From: Methylobacterium sp.
GTDB lineage: Bacteria; Pseudomonadota; Alphaproteobacteria; Rhizobiales; Beijerinckiaceae
Reading direction: 5' to 3'
Assembly: GCA_021154065.1 (NCBI GenBank)
Contig: JAJKJG010000351.1
Location: 1 to 10,412 of the forward strand
DNA: 10,412 bases
Shown here piece after piece: positions 1 to 5,855 of the stretch. How positions within the stretch are numbered: position 1 is the first letter of the stretch; every line of letters starts with the position of its first letter. Position numbers and translations under genes: made by a program. Below the pieces are notes generated by a model. The model did no database searches. It worked only from the letters and a program-made list of their open reading frames with translations, and was not told the DNA's origin.

Positions 1-105
1 ACCATCTGCGTGCACGGCGACGAGCCGACCGCGGTCGCGACGGCAAGGACGCTGCGGGCGAAGCTCGAGGGCGCGGGGATCGCGATCGCGCCGTTCGCGC
101 CATAA
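1..105 (+). CDS. pxpA: 5-oxoprolinase subunit A (LamB/YcsF family), 3' end only
   Basis: This is the last 34 codons of a gene whose 5' part lies outside the window; it ends at TAA 103-105. The fragment begins TICVHGDEPTAV and continues through a helix (ARTLRAKLEGAGIAIAPF). In LamB/YcsF proteins this is the typical C-terminus: a VHGD motif followed by a short amphipathic helix and an I.PF tail. PxpA works with PxpB and PxpC in ATP-dependent opening of 5-oxoproline to glutamate in the cytoplasm; the partners are not visible here. The stop codon directly abuts a REP-like palindrome, which may shape the 3' end of the mRNA. The downstream TRAP transporter and HyuB point to a cyclic amide or oxoproline theme, which is inference. 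The family call rests on a short fragment but the motif is characteristic. Confidence 0.8.
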   Translation, partial: TICVHGDEPTAVATARTLRAKLEGAGIAIAPFAP

Positions 106-146
106 TGTCATTCCGGGGCGCGCCAACGGCGCGAGCCCGGAACCCA
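106..146 (+). repeat. REP-like palindrome, copy 1 (left of higA)
   Basis: A 41-bp imperfect palindrome starts one base after the pxpA stop. Its outer arms are TTCCGGG and CCCGGAA and its inner arms are GCGCC and GGCGC around a short AAC loop. The outer bases (TGTCATTCCGGGGC at one end, CCCGGAACCCA at the other) match copy 2 at 506-544 when that copy is reverse-complemented. The form is that of the dispersed palindromic elements common in rhizobial genomes. It could act as an mRNA 3' hairpin for pxpA. Confidence 0.8.
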
Positions 147-196
147 TAAACATCGGTCACGCCGGTAGAGCGCAAACCGTTTGAAGGAGACCGACG

Positions 197-475
197 ATGC
201 CTCGCATCCGTACCCACCCGGGAGAGGTTCTGAACGAGGAGTTCATGATCCCGCTCGGGCTCAGCGCCCGTCAGCTTGCGAAAGAGATCGACGTTCCGCC
301 GAACCGCATCACCGAGATCATCCGCGCGCGCCGCGATGTCAGCGCCGACACCGCCATCCGTCTCGGCCGCCGCTTCGGGACGACGCCGCAGTTCTGGCTG
401 AACCTCCAGGACGCGCACGATCTTGCGAAGGCCGAGGCCACGCACGACTATTCGGCGCTCGCGCAATACGCCTGA
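197..475 (+). CDS. higA: HigA-family addiction-module antitoxin (XRE-type HTH), solitary
   Basis: The 92-residue protein begins MPRIRTHPGEVLNEEFMIPL, the hallmark N-terminus of HigA/VapI antitoxins. An XRE helix-turn-helix follows at about residues 21-60 (LSARQLAKEIDVP..RITEII...DVSADTAIRLGRRFG), then the family signature GTTPQFWLNLQ at 61-71. Length is normal for HigA. The ATG at 197 is preceded by a clear Shine-Dalgarno, GAAGGAGA (183-190). HigA normally neutralises the mRNA interferase HigB, encoded just upstream, and represses its own promoter. Here the 91 bp between pxpA and higA hold no HigB frame, and nothing HigB-like lies downstream, so this is an orphan antitoxin or a domesticated regulator. 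It is bracketed by inverted REP-like repeats and is convergent with dctM. Family identity is near certain; any present-day role is unknown. Confidence 0.92.
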   Translation: MPRIRTHPGEVLNEEFMIPLGLSARQLAKEIDVPPNRITEIIRARRDVSADTAIRLGRRFGTTPQFWLNLQDAHDLAKAEATHDYSALAQYA

Positions 476-505
476 CGCCATCTCCGGCTGCCCTGGTGCG
501 GCGAC

Positions 506-544
506 TGGGTTCCGGGTTCTCGCTTCGCGAGCCCCGGAATGACA
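506..544 (-). repeat. REP-like palindrome, copy 2 (right of higA), inverted relative to copy 1
   Basis: A 39-bp palindrome with arms TTCCGGG...CCCCGGAA and an inner stem TCTCG/CGCGAG around CTT. Reverse-complemented, it begins TGTCATTCCGGGGC and ends CCCGGAACCCA, as copy 1 does; the loop regions differ. It lies between the convergent 3' ends of higA (stop 473-475) and dctM (stop 549-551), the usual place for a bidirectional terminator or mRNA-stabilising hairpin. There is no strong T-tract, so intrinsic termination is not certain. Confidence 0.8.
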
Positions 545-548
545 AGCG

Positions 549-1853
549 CTACCGGGCGAGCGCCGCCGGCAGCCACAGCACGATCTGCGGGAACAGCGTC
601 ACCAGCATGGTGAAGGCGACCATGATGATAAGGTAGGGCAGGGTCACCTTGGCGATGTAGCCGAGGCCGTCGTCGGTCAGTCCCTGGATCACGAACAGGT
701 TGAAGCCGACCGGCGGCGTGATCTGCGCCATCTCGACGACGAGGACGAGAAAGACGCCGAACCAGACCGGATCGAAGCCGGCGGCCTTCACGATCGGCAG
801 CACGATCGGCAGCGTCATGACGATCATCGAGAAGCCGTCGAGGAAGCAGCCGAGGATCAGGTAGAACACGATCAGCGCCAGGATCAAAAGAAACGGCGAC
901 AGGCCGAGGCTCGCGACGAAGTCGGCGACAGCGCCCGGGATGCCGAGAAACGCCGCGGCGTTGCCGAGGATCGAGGCGCCGAGCACGATCAGCGCGATCA
1001 TCGAGCAGGTCAGCACGGACCCGATCGCCACCTCGCGCAGCGCCTGCAGCGTCAGCCCGCCCTGCAGCCAGGCGACGATCAGCGCGCCGAGCACGCCGAC
1101 GGCCGCGCCCTCGGACGGCGTCGCGATGCCGCCATACATCGAGCCGAGCACGGCGACGATGAGGAAGATCGCCGGCCCGAGGTCTTTCAGCGCCCGGAAG
1201 CGCTCGGACCAGGGCACGTCGCGCAGCGCCGCCTCGGCGGCGGGCACGAGCGCCGGCTTCAGCGCCGTGTGGATCATGATCCAGGCCATGAAAGCGGCGG
1301 CCAAAAGCGCCCCCGGGATGAAGCCGGCCGTGAACAGCTTCAGGATCGAGACGTCGCCGAGGACGCCGTAGATGATCATGATGTTCGAGGGCGGGATGAG
1401 GAAGCCGAGCGTGCCGGCGCCGGCGAGGCTGCCGATGGCGATGTCCTTGCCGTAGCCGCGCTTGAGGAGCTCGGCGAGCGCAATGCGGCCGACGACCTGC
1501 GTCGTTGCCGCCGACGAGCCGGAGATCGCGGCGAAGATCGAGCAGCCGACGACGTTTACGTGCAGGAGCCGGCCCGGCAGCAGGCCCGTCCATGGCGCAA
1601 GCCCCTGGAACAGCGAGCGCGAGAGCTTCGTCCGGAACAGGATCTCGCCCATCACGATGAACAGCGGCAGCGCCAGGAGCTCCTGGGTGGTGAGGATGTT
1701 CCAGGCGTATTGCGGGAGCAGCTTGTCGAGCGGGATGTTGCGGAACAGCCCGAGCATCAGGGTGCCGGTGATGGCAAGCGTCAGCCCGATCCAGATGCCG
1801 CCGGCGAGCGCTGTAAACAGCACGCCGAACATCGAGAAAACGATCGTGCCCAC
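549..1853 (-). CDS. dctM: TRAP transporter large permease subunit DctM
   Basis: The 434-residue, very hydrophobic protein has the length and about 12 membrane segments of DctM, the ion-coupled translocation subunit of tripartite ATP-independent periplasmic transporters. Family landmarks are visible: GCSIFAAISGSSAATT (103-118), AGAGTLGFLIPPSN (144-157), GGIATPSEGAA (241-251), CFLDGFSMIVMTLPI (336-350) and EMAQITPPVGFNLFVI (374-389). These correspond to the two pseudo-symmetrical halves with their re-entrant substrate and Na+-binding loops. The start is GTG at 1851-1853, four bases after the dctQ stop, so translation is probably coupled. It is the last gene of a dctP-dctQ-dctM operon, and a REP-like hairpin follows five bases after its stop codon. 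The transported substrate cannot be read from DctM. No defect is seen. Confidence 0.96.
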   Translation of the reverse strand: MGTIVFSMFGVLFTALAGGIWIGLTLAITGTLMLGLFRNIPLDKLLPQYAWNILTTQELLALPLFIVMGEILFRTKLSRSLFQGLAPWTGLLPGRLLHVNVVGCSIFAAISGSSAATTQVVGRIALAELLKRGYGKDIAIGSLAGAGTLGFLIPPSNIMIIYGVLGDVSILKLFTAGFIPGALLAAAFMAWIMIHTALKPALVPAAEAALRDVPWSERFRALKDLGPAIFLIVAVLGSMYGGIATPSEGAAVGVLGALIVAWLQGGLTLQALREVAIGSVLTCSMIALIVLGASILGNAAAFLGIPGAVADFVASLGLSPFLLILALIVFYLILGCFLDGFSMIVMTLPIVLPIVKAAGFDPVWFGVFLVLVVEMAQITPPVGFNLFVIQGLTDDGLGYIAKVTLPYLIIMVAFTMLVTLFPQIVLWLPAALAR

Positions 1854-1857
1854 GCGG

Positions 1858-2442
1858 CTATTCGACCGGTGCGGCGCGCATGGCGTGGTCCTCGAGCGGC
1901 AGGCCGAGAACGGCGCGGACCGAGCGCGCCGCGAACTGCAGCGTCAGGAGCAGCATGCCGAAGGCGATCACCGCCTGCGGCAGCCAGATCGGCGTGTCGC
2001 TCGCATACGAGGTCTGGCCGCGGCTGAACGAGGCGAAGGCGAACTTCACCATCGACCAGGCGAGAAATCCCGTGAAGGCCGCGGCGACGACCGAGGCGCC
2101 GATCTCGAGCAGGCGCCGCGGTCCGGGCGAGAGATGCGCGAGCACGAGCGAGACCCGGATATGGCCGCCGGCCCTGAGCGTCATCGCGGCCCCGAAGGTG
2201 AAGGTCGCGGCCATGAGATAGGAGCTGTACTCCCAGGCGACCGGGATGTCGGCCGGAAGCCACGGGATGACGTTCGAGAGCGCCCGCACCGTGATGTTCG
2301 CCAGCATCAGCAGCGTCAGCGCGGAAAGGCACACGGCGCCGAGCCAGCCGTCGAGACGGCTGAGCCGGTCGACGAAATCGAGCATCTGCCGCAGCGGCGC
2401 CGGCACCGCTGCCTTGCGCGCCGCGACCCCGGCCTCGTTCAC
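1858..2442 (-). CDS. dctQ: TRAP transporter small permease subunit DctQ
   Basis: The 194-residue protein has four predicted membrane spans, at about residues 33-54, 70-90, 111-134 and 151-172, as expected for DctQ, the small membrane subunit that packs against DctM. The motif AGGHIRVSLV (91-100) after the second span is typical of the family. The start is GTG at 2440-2442. It overlaps the dctP stop in a GTGA arrangement (4-bp overlap, 2439-2442), which implies translational coupling and supports this start over Met20. The cytoplasmic N-terminus is somewhat long and Ala/Arg-rich, and the C-terminus (LPLEDHAMRAAPVE) is charged. It is the middle gene of the dctPQM operon, with dctM following after 4 bp. 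Confidence 0.94.
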   Translation of the reverse strand: MNEAGVAARKAAVPAPLRQMLDFVDRLSRLDGWLGAVCLSALTLLMLANITVRALSNVIPWLPADIPVAWEYSSYLMAATFTFGAAMTLRAGGHIRVSLVLAHLSPGPRRLLEIGASVVAAAFTGFLAWSMVKFAFASFSRGQTSYASDTPIWLPQAVIAFGMLLLTLQFAARSVRAVLGLPLEDHAMRAAPVE

Positions 2443-3440
2443 GAGCTGCGTTTCATCTCGGCGAGATAAGCGCGCACCGCCTTCTCGGCCGCGGGCACGC
2501 GCTTGAGGAAGGCGTCGAGGAGCGGCGCCGAGCGGGCCCGGAACTCGGCCATCATCGCCGGCGGGATCTCGACGACCTCCATGCCGCCTTCCTTGAGGCG
2601 GGCGAGGCTGTCGGCGTCGGCCTTAACGGAGGCCGCCCAGAACTCGGGCTCGAGGCGCTTTGCGGTCTCCTCGATCGCATGACGCTGCTCGGGTTTCAGC
2701 TTCTTCCACTCGTTGAGATTGACGGTGACGATCTGCGACGACCAGACGTGGTTCGTCGGGTAGACGTATTTGAGGAACTCCCAGAACTTGCCGTCGACGC
2801 CGGACACCGCCGAGGTCGAGACGCCGGCGACGGCGCCCGAGGCGAGCGCCGGGATGGTCTCGCCCCAGGGGATCAGGATGCCGGACATCCCGAAGGCGTT
2901 GACCATGTCGGCGGCGTTCTTGTCGGGCACGCGCACCTTGATGCCCTTGAGCCCGTCGACGGTGTCCGACTTCGCCTTGAGATGCAGATACTGGGTCGGC
3001 CATGGCACGGTGTAGAGCATCTTCTGATTGTTCTTCTCGGCGACCTTCTCGTACTCGGCCCGCAGGTACTTGTGCAGGACCTTGAGCTCGTCGCCGTTGC
3101 CGACCAGGAACGGGATGCCCTCGGTGCCGAGCAGCGGCTCGTCGCCGATCTGCTGGATGTTGAGGATGTCGGCCATCGGCACGAGGCCGTCGCGGACCGC
3201 GCGCAGGTGCTCCGGCCCCTTGAAGCCGAGCTGGCCGCCGGATTTGACCGTGATCTCGACGGCGCCGTTCGTCGCCTTCTTGACCTCGTCGGCGAAGCGG
3301 CGCGCGTTCTGGGTGTGGAAGTTCGTCTCCGGCCAGACGGTCGAGAGGTCCCACTTGACCTGCGCGGCGGCCGGGATCGCCTGGACCGCGAGCGCGGCAG
3401 CGCCCGCAAGGCCGATGATGAGGTGACGTCGTGCGAGCAT
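2439..3440 (-). CDS. dctP: TRAP transporter solute-binding protein DctP
   Basis: The 333-residue periplasmic substrate-binding protein starts with a Sec signal peptide: MLARRH, a hydrophobic core IIGLAGAAALAVQ, and an AAA-Q cleavage site near residue 26. The mature part begins VKWDLSTVWPETNFHTQNARRFADEV, the usual DctP opening. GIKVRVP places Arg170 where DctP proteins keep the arginine that salt-bridges the ligand carboxylate, so an organic acid ligand is expected. PWGETIPALASGAVAGVST (191-209) and WSSQIVTVNLNEWKKL (233-248) are further conserved segments. The ATG at 3438-3440 has a GGAGA Shine-Dalgarno about eight bases upstream. It is first in the dctPQM operon and overlaps dctQ by 4 bp. 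Upstream on the same strand lie brnTA and hyuB. The exact ligand is unknown; a 5-oxoproline-like compound is a hypothesis from context only. Confidence 0.95.
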   Translation of the reverse strand: MLARRHLIIGLAGAAALAVQAIPAAAQVKWDLSTVWPETNFHTQNARRFADEVKKATNGAVEITVKSGGQLGFKGPEHLRAVRDGLVPMADILNIQQIGDEPLLGTEGIPFLVGNGDELKVLHKYLRAEYEKVAEKNNQKMLYTVPWPTQYLHLKAKSDTVDGLKGIKVRVPDKNAADMVNAFGMSGILIPWGETIPALASGAVAGVSTSAVSGVDGKFWEFLKYVYPTNHVWSSQIVTVNLNEWKKLKPEQRHAIEETAKRLEPEFWAASVKADADSLARLKEGGMEVVEIPPAMMAEFRARSAPLLDAFLKRVPAAEKAVRAYLAEMKRSS

Positions 3441-3455
3441 GTGAGGTCTCCGGTT

Positions 3456-3487
3456 GCGCCGATCCGCACGCGGCTCCTGCGCGGCGC
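3456..3487 (-). other. Hairpin-forming inverted repeat in the brnA-dctP gap
   Basis: In the 83-bp gap between the brnA stop and the dctP start, the - strand can form a stem of GCGCCG/CGGCGC continued by CGCA/TGCG, with a 3-base bulge (GAT) and a 9-base loop. No T-run follows, so it does not look like an intrinsic terminator. It could separate or stabilise the TRAP transcript relative to upstream brnTA-hyuB message. In DNA this GC-rich some such structures occur by chance. Confidence 0.35.
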
Positions 3488-3523
3488 CTCACCGTAAACC
3501 GCTGGCGCGCGTCCGGTCGAGAC

Positions 3524-3835
3524 CTACTTCGCTCCGCTGGCGTCCGCCATCACCTTGCGCAACGCCTTGTTGATGCGCGTCTGCCATCCGGCGCCCTGCG
3601 CCTTAAAATGGGCGATGACGTCGGGGTCGAGCCGCAGGCTGACGAGCTGCTTCGTCGGCGCCTTCTGGGCGCCGCGCGTCCGCTTCCACGATTCGTAGAG
3701 CTCCGGAAAGACCTCCTTGAACGGCCGCGCCTTCTTGAAGTCCTCCGCCGTCCATTCGGGATTGTCGGAGACCTCGTCCCAGTCTTCCTGGGTGTAGTCG
3801 GGGTTTGGCTGATAGCCTCGTTTAGCGGCGGTCAT
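3524..3835 (-). CDS. brnA: BrnA-family antitoxin
   Basis: The 103-residue protein is acidic in its N-terminal half (NPDYTQEDWDEVSDNPEWTAEDF). Its C-terminal ribbon-helix-helix-like DNA-binding domain is KQLVSLRLDPDVIAHFKAQG (63-82) followed by GWQTRINKALRKVM (83-96), the signature of BrnA (COG3514/DUF4415). BrnA binds and inhibits the RNase toxin BrnT and represses the brnTA promoter. I chose ATG at 3833-3835 because it has a good Shine-Dalgarno (GAGAGGGAAG) and overlaps the end of the brnT frame by 14 bp, the normal brnT-brnA layout. The open frame extends further upstream to 3898, but those 21 residues are Arg/Ser-rich and lie inside brnT. The antitoxin looks intact while its toxin partner does not. 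It lies between hyuB and dctP on the same strand. Confidence 0.88.
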   Translation of the reverse strand: MTAAKRGYQPNPDYTQEDWDEVSDNPEWTAEDFKKARPFKEVFPELYESWKRTRGAQKAPTKQLVSLRLDPDVIAHFKAQGAGWQTRINKALRKVMADASGAK

Positions 3836-4094
3836 GCTCTTCCCTCTCGGACCGGTGTGCCGGCCGCAGACTGACGACGGCGAGCGCCTCCGAGCCAAGC
3901 GTCGAAAAGATCACGCTGACGATTCAGCCGTTCAGCGGGCCCGTGGCCCTCCAGCGGGGATGCCCGTGGCGGCTCACCCGCGCGGGCCGGATGATCGCCT
4001 CGGCAAAATGGAAGCCGTGATCCAGCTCCTGAAAATCGAGCCCGTGCTTTGCCAGGTTGGCGAGCCGCTTCGGTTCGTCCCAGACGATCCGCAT
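3822..4094 (-). pseudogene. brnT: BrnT-family ribonuclease toxin gene with in-frame TGA
   Basis: Reading from ATG 4092-4094 gives MRIVWDEPKRLANLAKHGLD, the classic DUF497/BrnT opening, then FQELDHGFHFAEAIIRPARV and SRHGHPRWRATGPLNG. A TGA at 3924-3926 (codon 57) follows. The same frame then resumes with BrnT-like sequence, IVSVIFSTLGSEALAVVSLR then PAHRSERE, to TAA at 3822-3824. The full frame is 91 codons including the final stop, the normal size for BrnT, and family similarity holds on both sides without a frame change. This is a point nonsense change, for example CGA to TGA at a residue that is often Arg. The truncated product would lack the C-terminal strands and RxxSERE tail, so toxin activity is probably lost. 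The start lies 14 bp after the hyuB stop. A sequencing error or stop readthrough cannot be excluded from one sequence. Confidence 0.85.
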
Positions 4095-4101
4095 GGAGCA
4101 A

Positions 4102-4128
4102 TTTGTAGCTACATCGAGGCTTTGTCAA
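4102..4128 (-). promoter_or_regulatory. Candidate brnTA promoter and BrnA operator
   Basis: On the - strand a perfect TTGACA (4123-4128) is followed, after a rather short 15-bp spacer, by TACAAA (4102-4107). The perfect 10-bp palindrome TGTAGCTACA (4104-4113) overlaps the -10 region and ends ten bases before the brnT ATG. BrnTA modules are autoregulated by BrnA binding to dyad operators at their promoter, so the position fits. The hyuB stop codon (TAG, 4109-4111) lies inside the palindrome. The site is visibly AT-richer than its surroundings. The assignment is inference from position and symmetry. Confidence 0.5.
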
Positions 4129-5803
4129 GCGCGCCGTACGCGGCGGCGCCGTTCTCCCCCGAGACCAGCCCTTCCGCCAGATCGCTCTCGATGAGCCGCA
4201 GCTCGCGCTCCGCCGGCGCGCCGATGCCGGCGCCGCCCGGCGTCATCACGACGAGTCGGTCGCCGGTCGGGATCTCCTGGAAGCCCTTGCCCTTGAGCTT
4301 CCGGCCGGACTTGAGGCCGACGTAGCCGGCAGCGCCGTCGCGCCCGCCGTCGCGGCCGCGGGGCGGATGGTCGATGCGGTCGTAGGCGGCGAGGAGGTCG
4401 AACGGGCGGCCGATGCCGCTCTCAATCTCGATGATCTGGCCGAGGCCGCCGCGGGTGCGGCCGGCGCCGCCGGAATCGGGGCGGAGCTCCTTTCGCCAGA
4501 AGATCAGCGGCGTGACCGATTCGGCGATCTCGACCGGCGTCCCCTTGACGCCGGAGGGATAGGCCGTCGCCGACAGCCCGTCCTTCATCGGGCGCGCACC
4601 GGTGCCGCCGTTCGAGGTCACGGTCATGGTGAAGCCGTAGTTGCCGGTGTCCTCGGCGCTCTGGCCGCGGACGTTGAGGTTCCACAGGCAGGAGGTGCCC
4701 TCGGCCGGCACACGGTCCGGGATCGCCTGGCGCAGGCAGCCGAAGACGACGTCGGGCAGCATCTGGCCGATGACGTGGCGGGAGGCGACCGGCGCCGGCT
4801 TCGGCGCATTGAGGATCGAGCCCTCAGGGGCCAAGACGGTGAGCGGCAGAAGCGAGCCGGCGTTGTTCGGAATGCGCGCCGCGACGATGCAGCCGAGGCC
4901 GAACACGGTGTAGGCGGTCGTGTAGGCGAGCGGCACGTTGATGCCGCGCGGCGAGGCCGGCCCGGTGCCCGCGTAATCGACATGGATGCCGTCGTCGCGG
5001 ATCGTCGTCGTCGCAAAAAGCGTCACCGGCGCGTCGTAGCCGTCGACCGTCATCTCGTTTCGCCACGAGCCCTTCGGCAGCGTCGCGATCTCGGCGAGAA
5101 CGGCCTCCCGCGAGCGCTCGCAGATGTGCGCGGCGAGGCGGTCGAGGTCGGCGAGCCCGAACTCCGTCATCATCTCGACGAGGCGCCGGCAGCCGACGTC
5201 GTTGCAGCCGGCAAGCGAGTAGACGTCGCCCTCGGTGTCGACCGGCAGCCGCGTGTTGGCGCGGATCATCGCCATCAGCGTCTCGTTGAGCCGGCCTTCA
5301 TCGGCGAGCTTCAGGTGCGGGATGTAGATCCCCTCCATGAACACGTCGGTGCCGTCCGGGCCGAAGCCGATGCCGCCGATGTCCATGAGGTGGCTGGTGC
5401 AGGAGAACAGCGCCACGAGCCGCCCGCGATGGAAGCACGGCGTAGTCAGCACGAAATCGTTGAGATGGCCGGTGCCCATCCAGGGGTCGTTCGTGATGTA
5501 GATGTCGCCGGGCTTCATCGCCTCGAGCGGGAAGCGGGCGATGAAGTGGCGCACCGCTTCGGCCATCGAGTTCACGTGCCCGGGGGTGCCGGTGACGGCC
5601 TGCGCCAGCATCCGGCCCTCGCGATCGAACACGCCGGCCGAGAGGTCGCCCGCCTCGCGCACGATCGGCGAGAAGGCGGTGCGCAACAGGACCTGCGCCT
5701 GCTCCTCGACGACCGCGATGAGGCGGCTCCACATTACCTGGAGGTCGATTTCGGACAGCGAGTTTGCGGCCAAGTCCCGGCTCCGGCTAGACAGGCGCAA
5801 CAT
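4109..5803 (-). CDS. hyuB: Hydantoinase B / 5-oxoprolinase family protein (HyuB)
   Basis: The 564-residue protein matches HyuB in length and motifs. It has VVEEQAQVLLRTAFSPIVRE (31-50), GDLSAGVFDREGRMLAQ (52-68), TGTPGHVNSM (71-80), NDPWMGTGHLNDF (105-117) and SHLMDIGG (137-144). A C-terminal segment contains GGTGARPMKDGLSATAYPSG and, further on, ELRPDSGGAGRTRGGLGQ. HyuB works with the ATP-binding HyuA in ATP-dependent hydrolysis of hydantoins, N-methylhydantoin or 5-oxoproline in the cytoplasm. No hyuA is adjacent: upstream is a divergent permease gene, so HyuA must be elsewhere or the protein acts alone. The ATG at 5801-5803 lacks a strong Shine-Dalgarno; Met24 is a possible later start but would cut into the conserved region. 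The C-terminus looks complete, but its last codons (GALDKASM) overlap the candidate brnTA promoter. The substrate is not determinable from sequence. Confidence 0.93.
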   Translation of the reverse strand: MLRLSSRSRDLAANSLSEIDLQVMWSRLIAVVEEQAQVLLRTAFSPIVREAGDLSAGVFDREGRMLAQAVTGTPGHVNSMAEAVRHFIARFPLEAMKPGDIYITNDPWMGTGHLNDFVLTTPCFHRGRLVALFSCTSHLMDIGGIGFGPDGTDVFMEGIYIPHLKLADEGRLNETLMAMIRANTRLPVDTEGDVYSLAGCNDVGCRRLVEMMTEFGLADLDRLAAHICERSREAVLAEIATLPKGSWRNEMTVDGYDAPVTLFATTTIRDDGIHVDYAGTGPASPRGINVPLAYTTAYTVFGLGCIVAARIPNNAGSLLPLTVLAPEGSILNAPKPAPVASRHVIGQMLPDVVFGCLRQAIPDRVPAEGTSCLWNLNVRGQSAEDTGNYGFTMTVTSNGGTGARPMKDGLSATAYPSGVKGTPVEIAESVTPLIFWRKELRPDSGGAGRTRGGLGQIIEIESGIGRPFDLLAAYDRIDHPPRGRDGGRDGAAGYVGLKSGRKLKGKGFQEIPTGDRLVVMTPGGAGIGAPAERELRLIESDLAEGLVSGENGAAAYGALDKASM

Positions 5804-5855
5804 CTAGCCGGGCGCGCCCGCCCTGCCTACCCGCAACGCTCCCCGAATCGCGCCT
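5804..5855. promoter_or_regulatory. Short divergent intergenic region hyuB / TauE-type gene
   Basis: Only 52 bp separate the divergent starts of hyuB (ATG 5801-5803) and the TauE/SafE gene (TTG 5856-5858). The stretch is C/G-rich (CCCGGCTAG, GGGCGCGCC) with no clear -10 or -35 boxes or operator. Promoters for either gene would have to lie here or inside the opposite gene. Shared regulation is plausible but not shown. Confidence 0.3.

Noticed and set aside
448..1593. A 381-codon - strand open frame overlapping dctM
   Set aside because: It is the shifted frame of dctM. Its Arg-rich, low-complexity product has no membrane or domain features, and dctM is unmistakable.
1462..2469. Long + strand open frames opposite dctM, dctQ and dctP
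   Set aside because: They are mirror frames of the GC-rich TRAP genes, without recognisable domains or sensible Shine-Dalgarno sites.
3924..3926. TGA in brnT as a selenocysteine codon
   Set aside because: BrnT is not a selenoprotein family, no SECIS-like stem directly follows, and single-base nonsense mutation is the simpler explanation.
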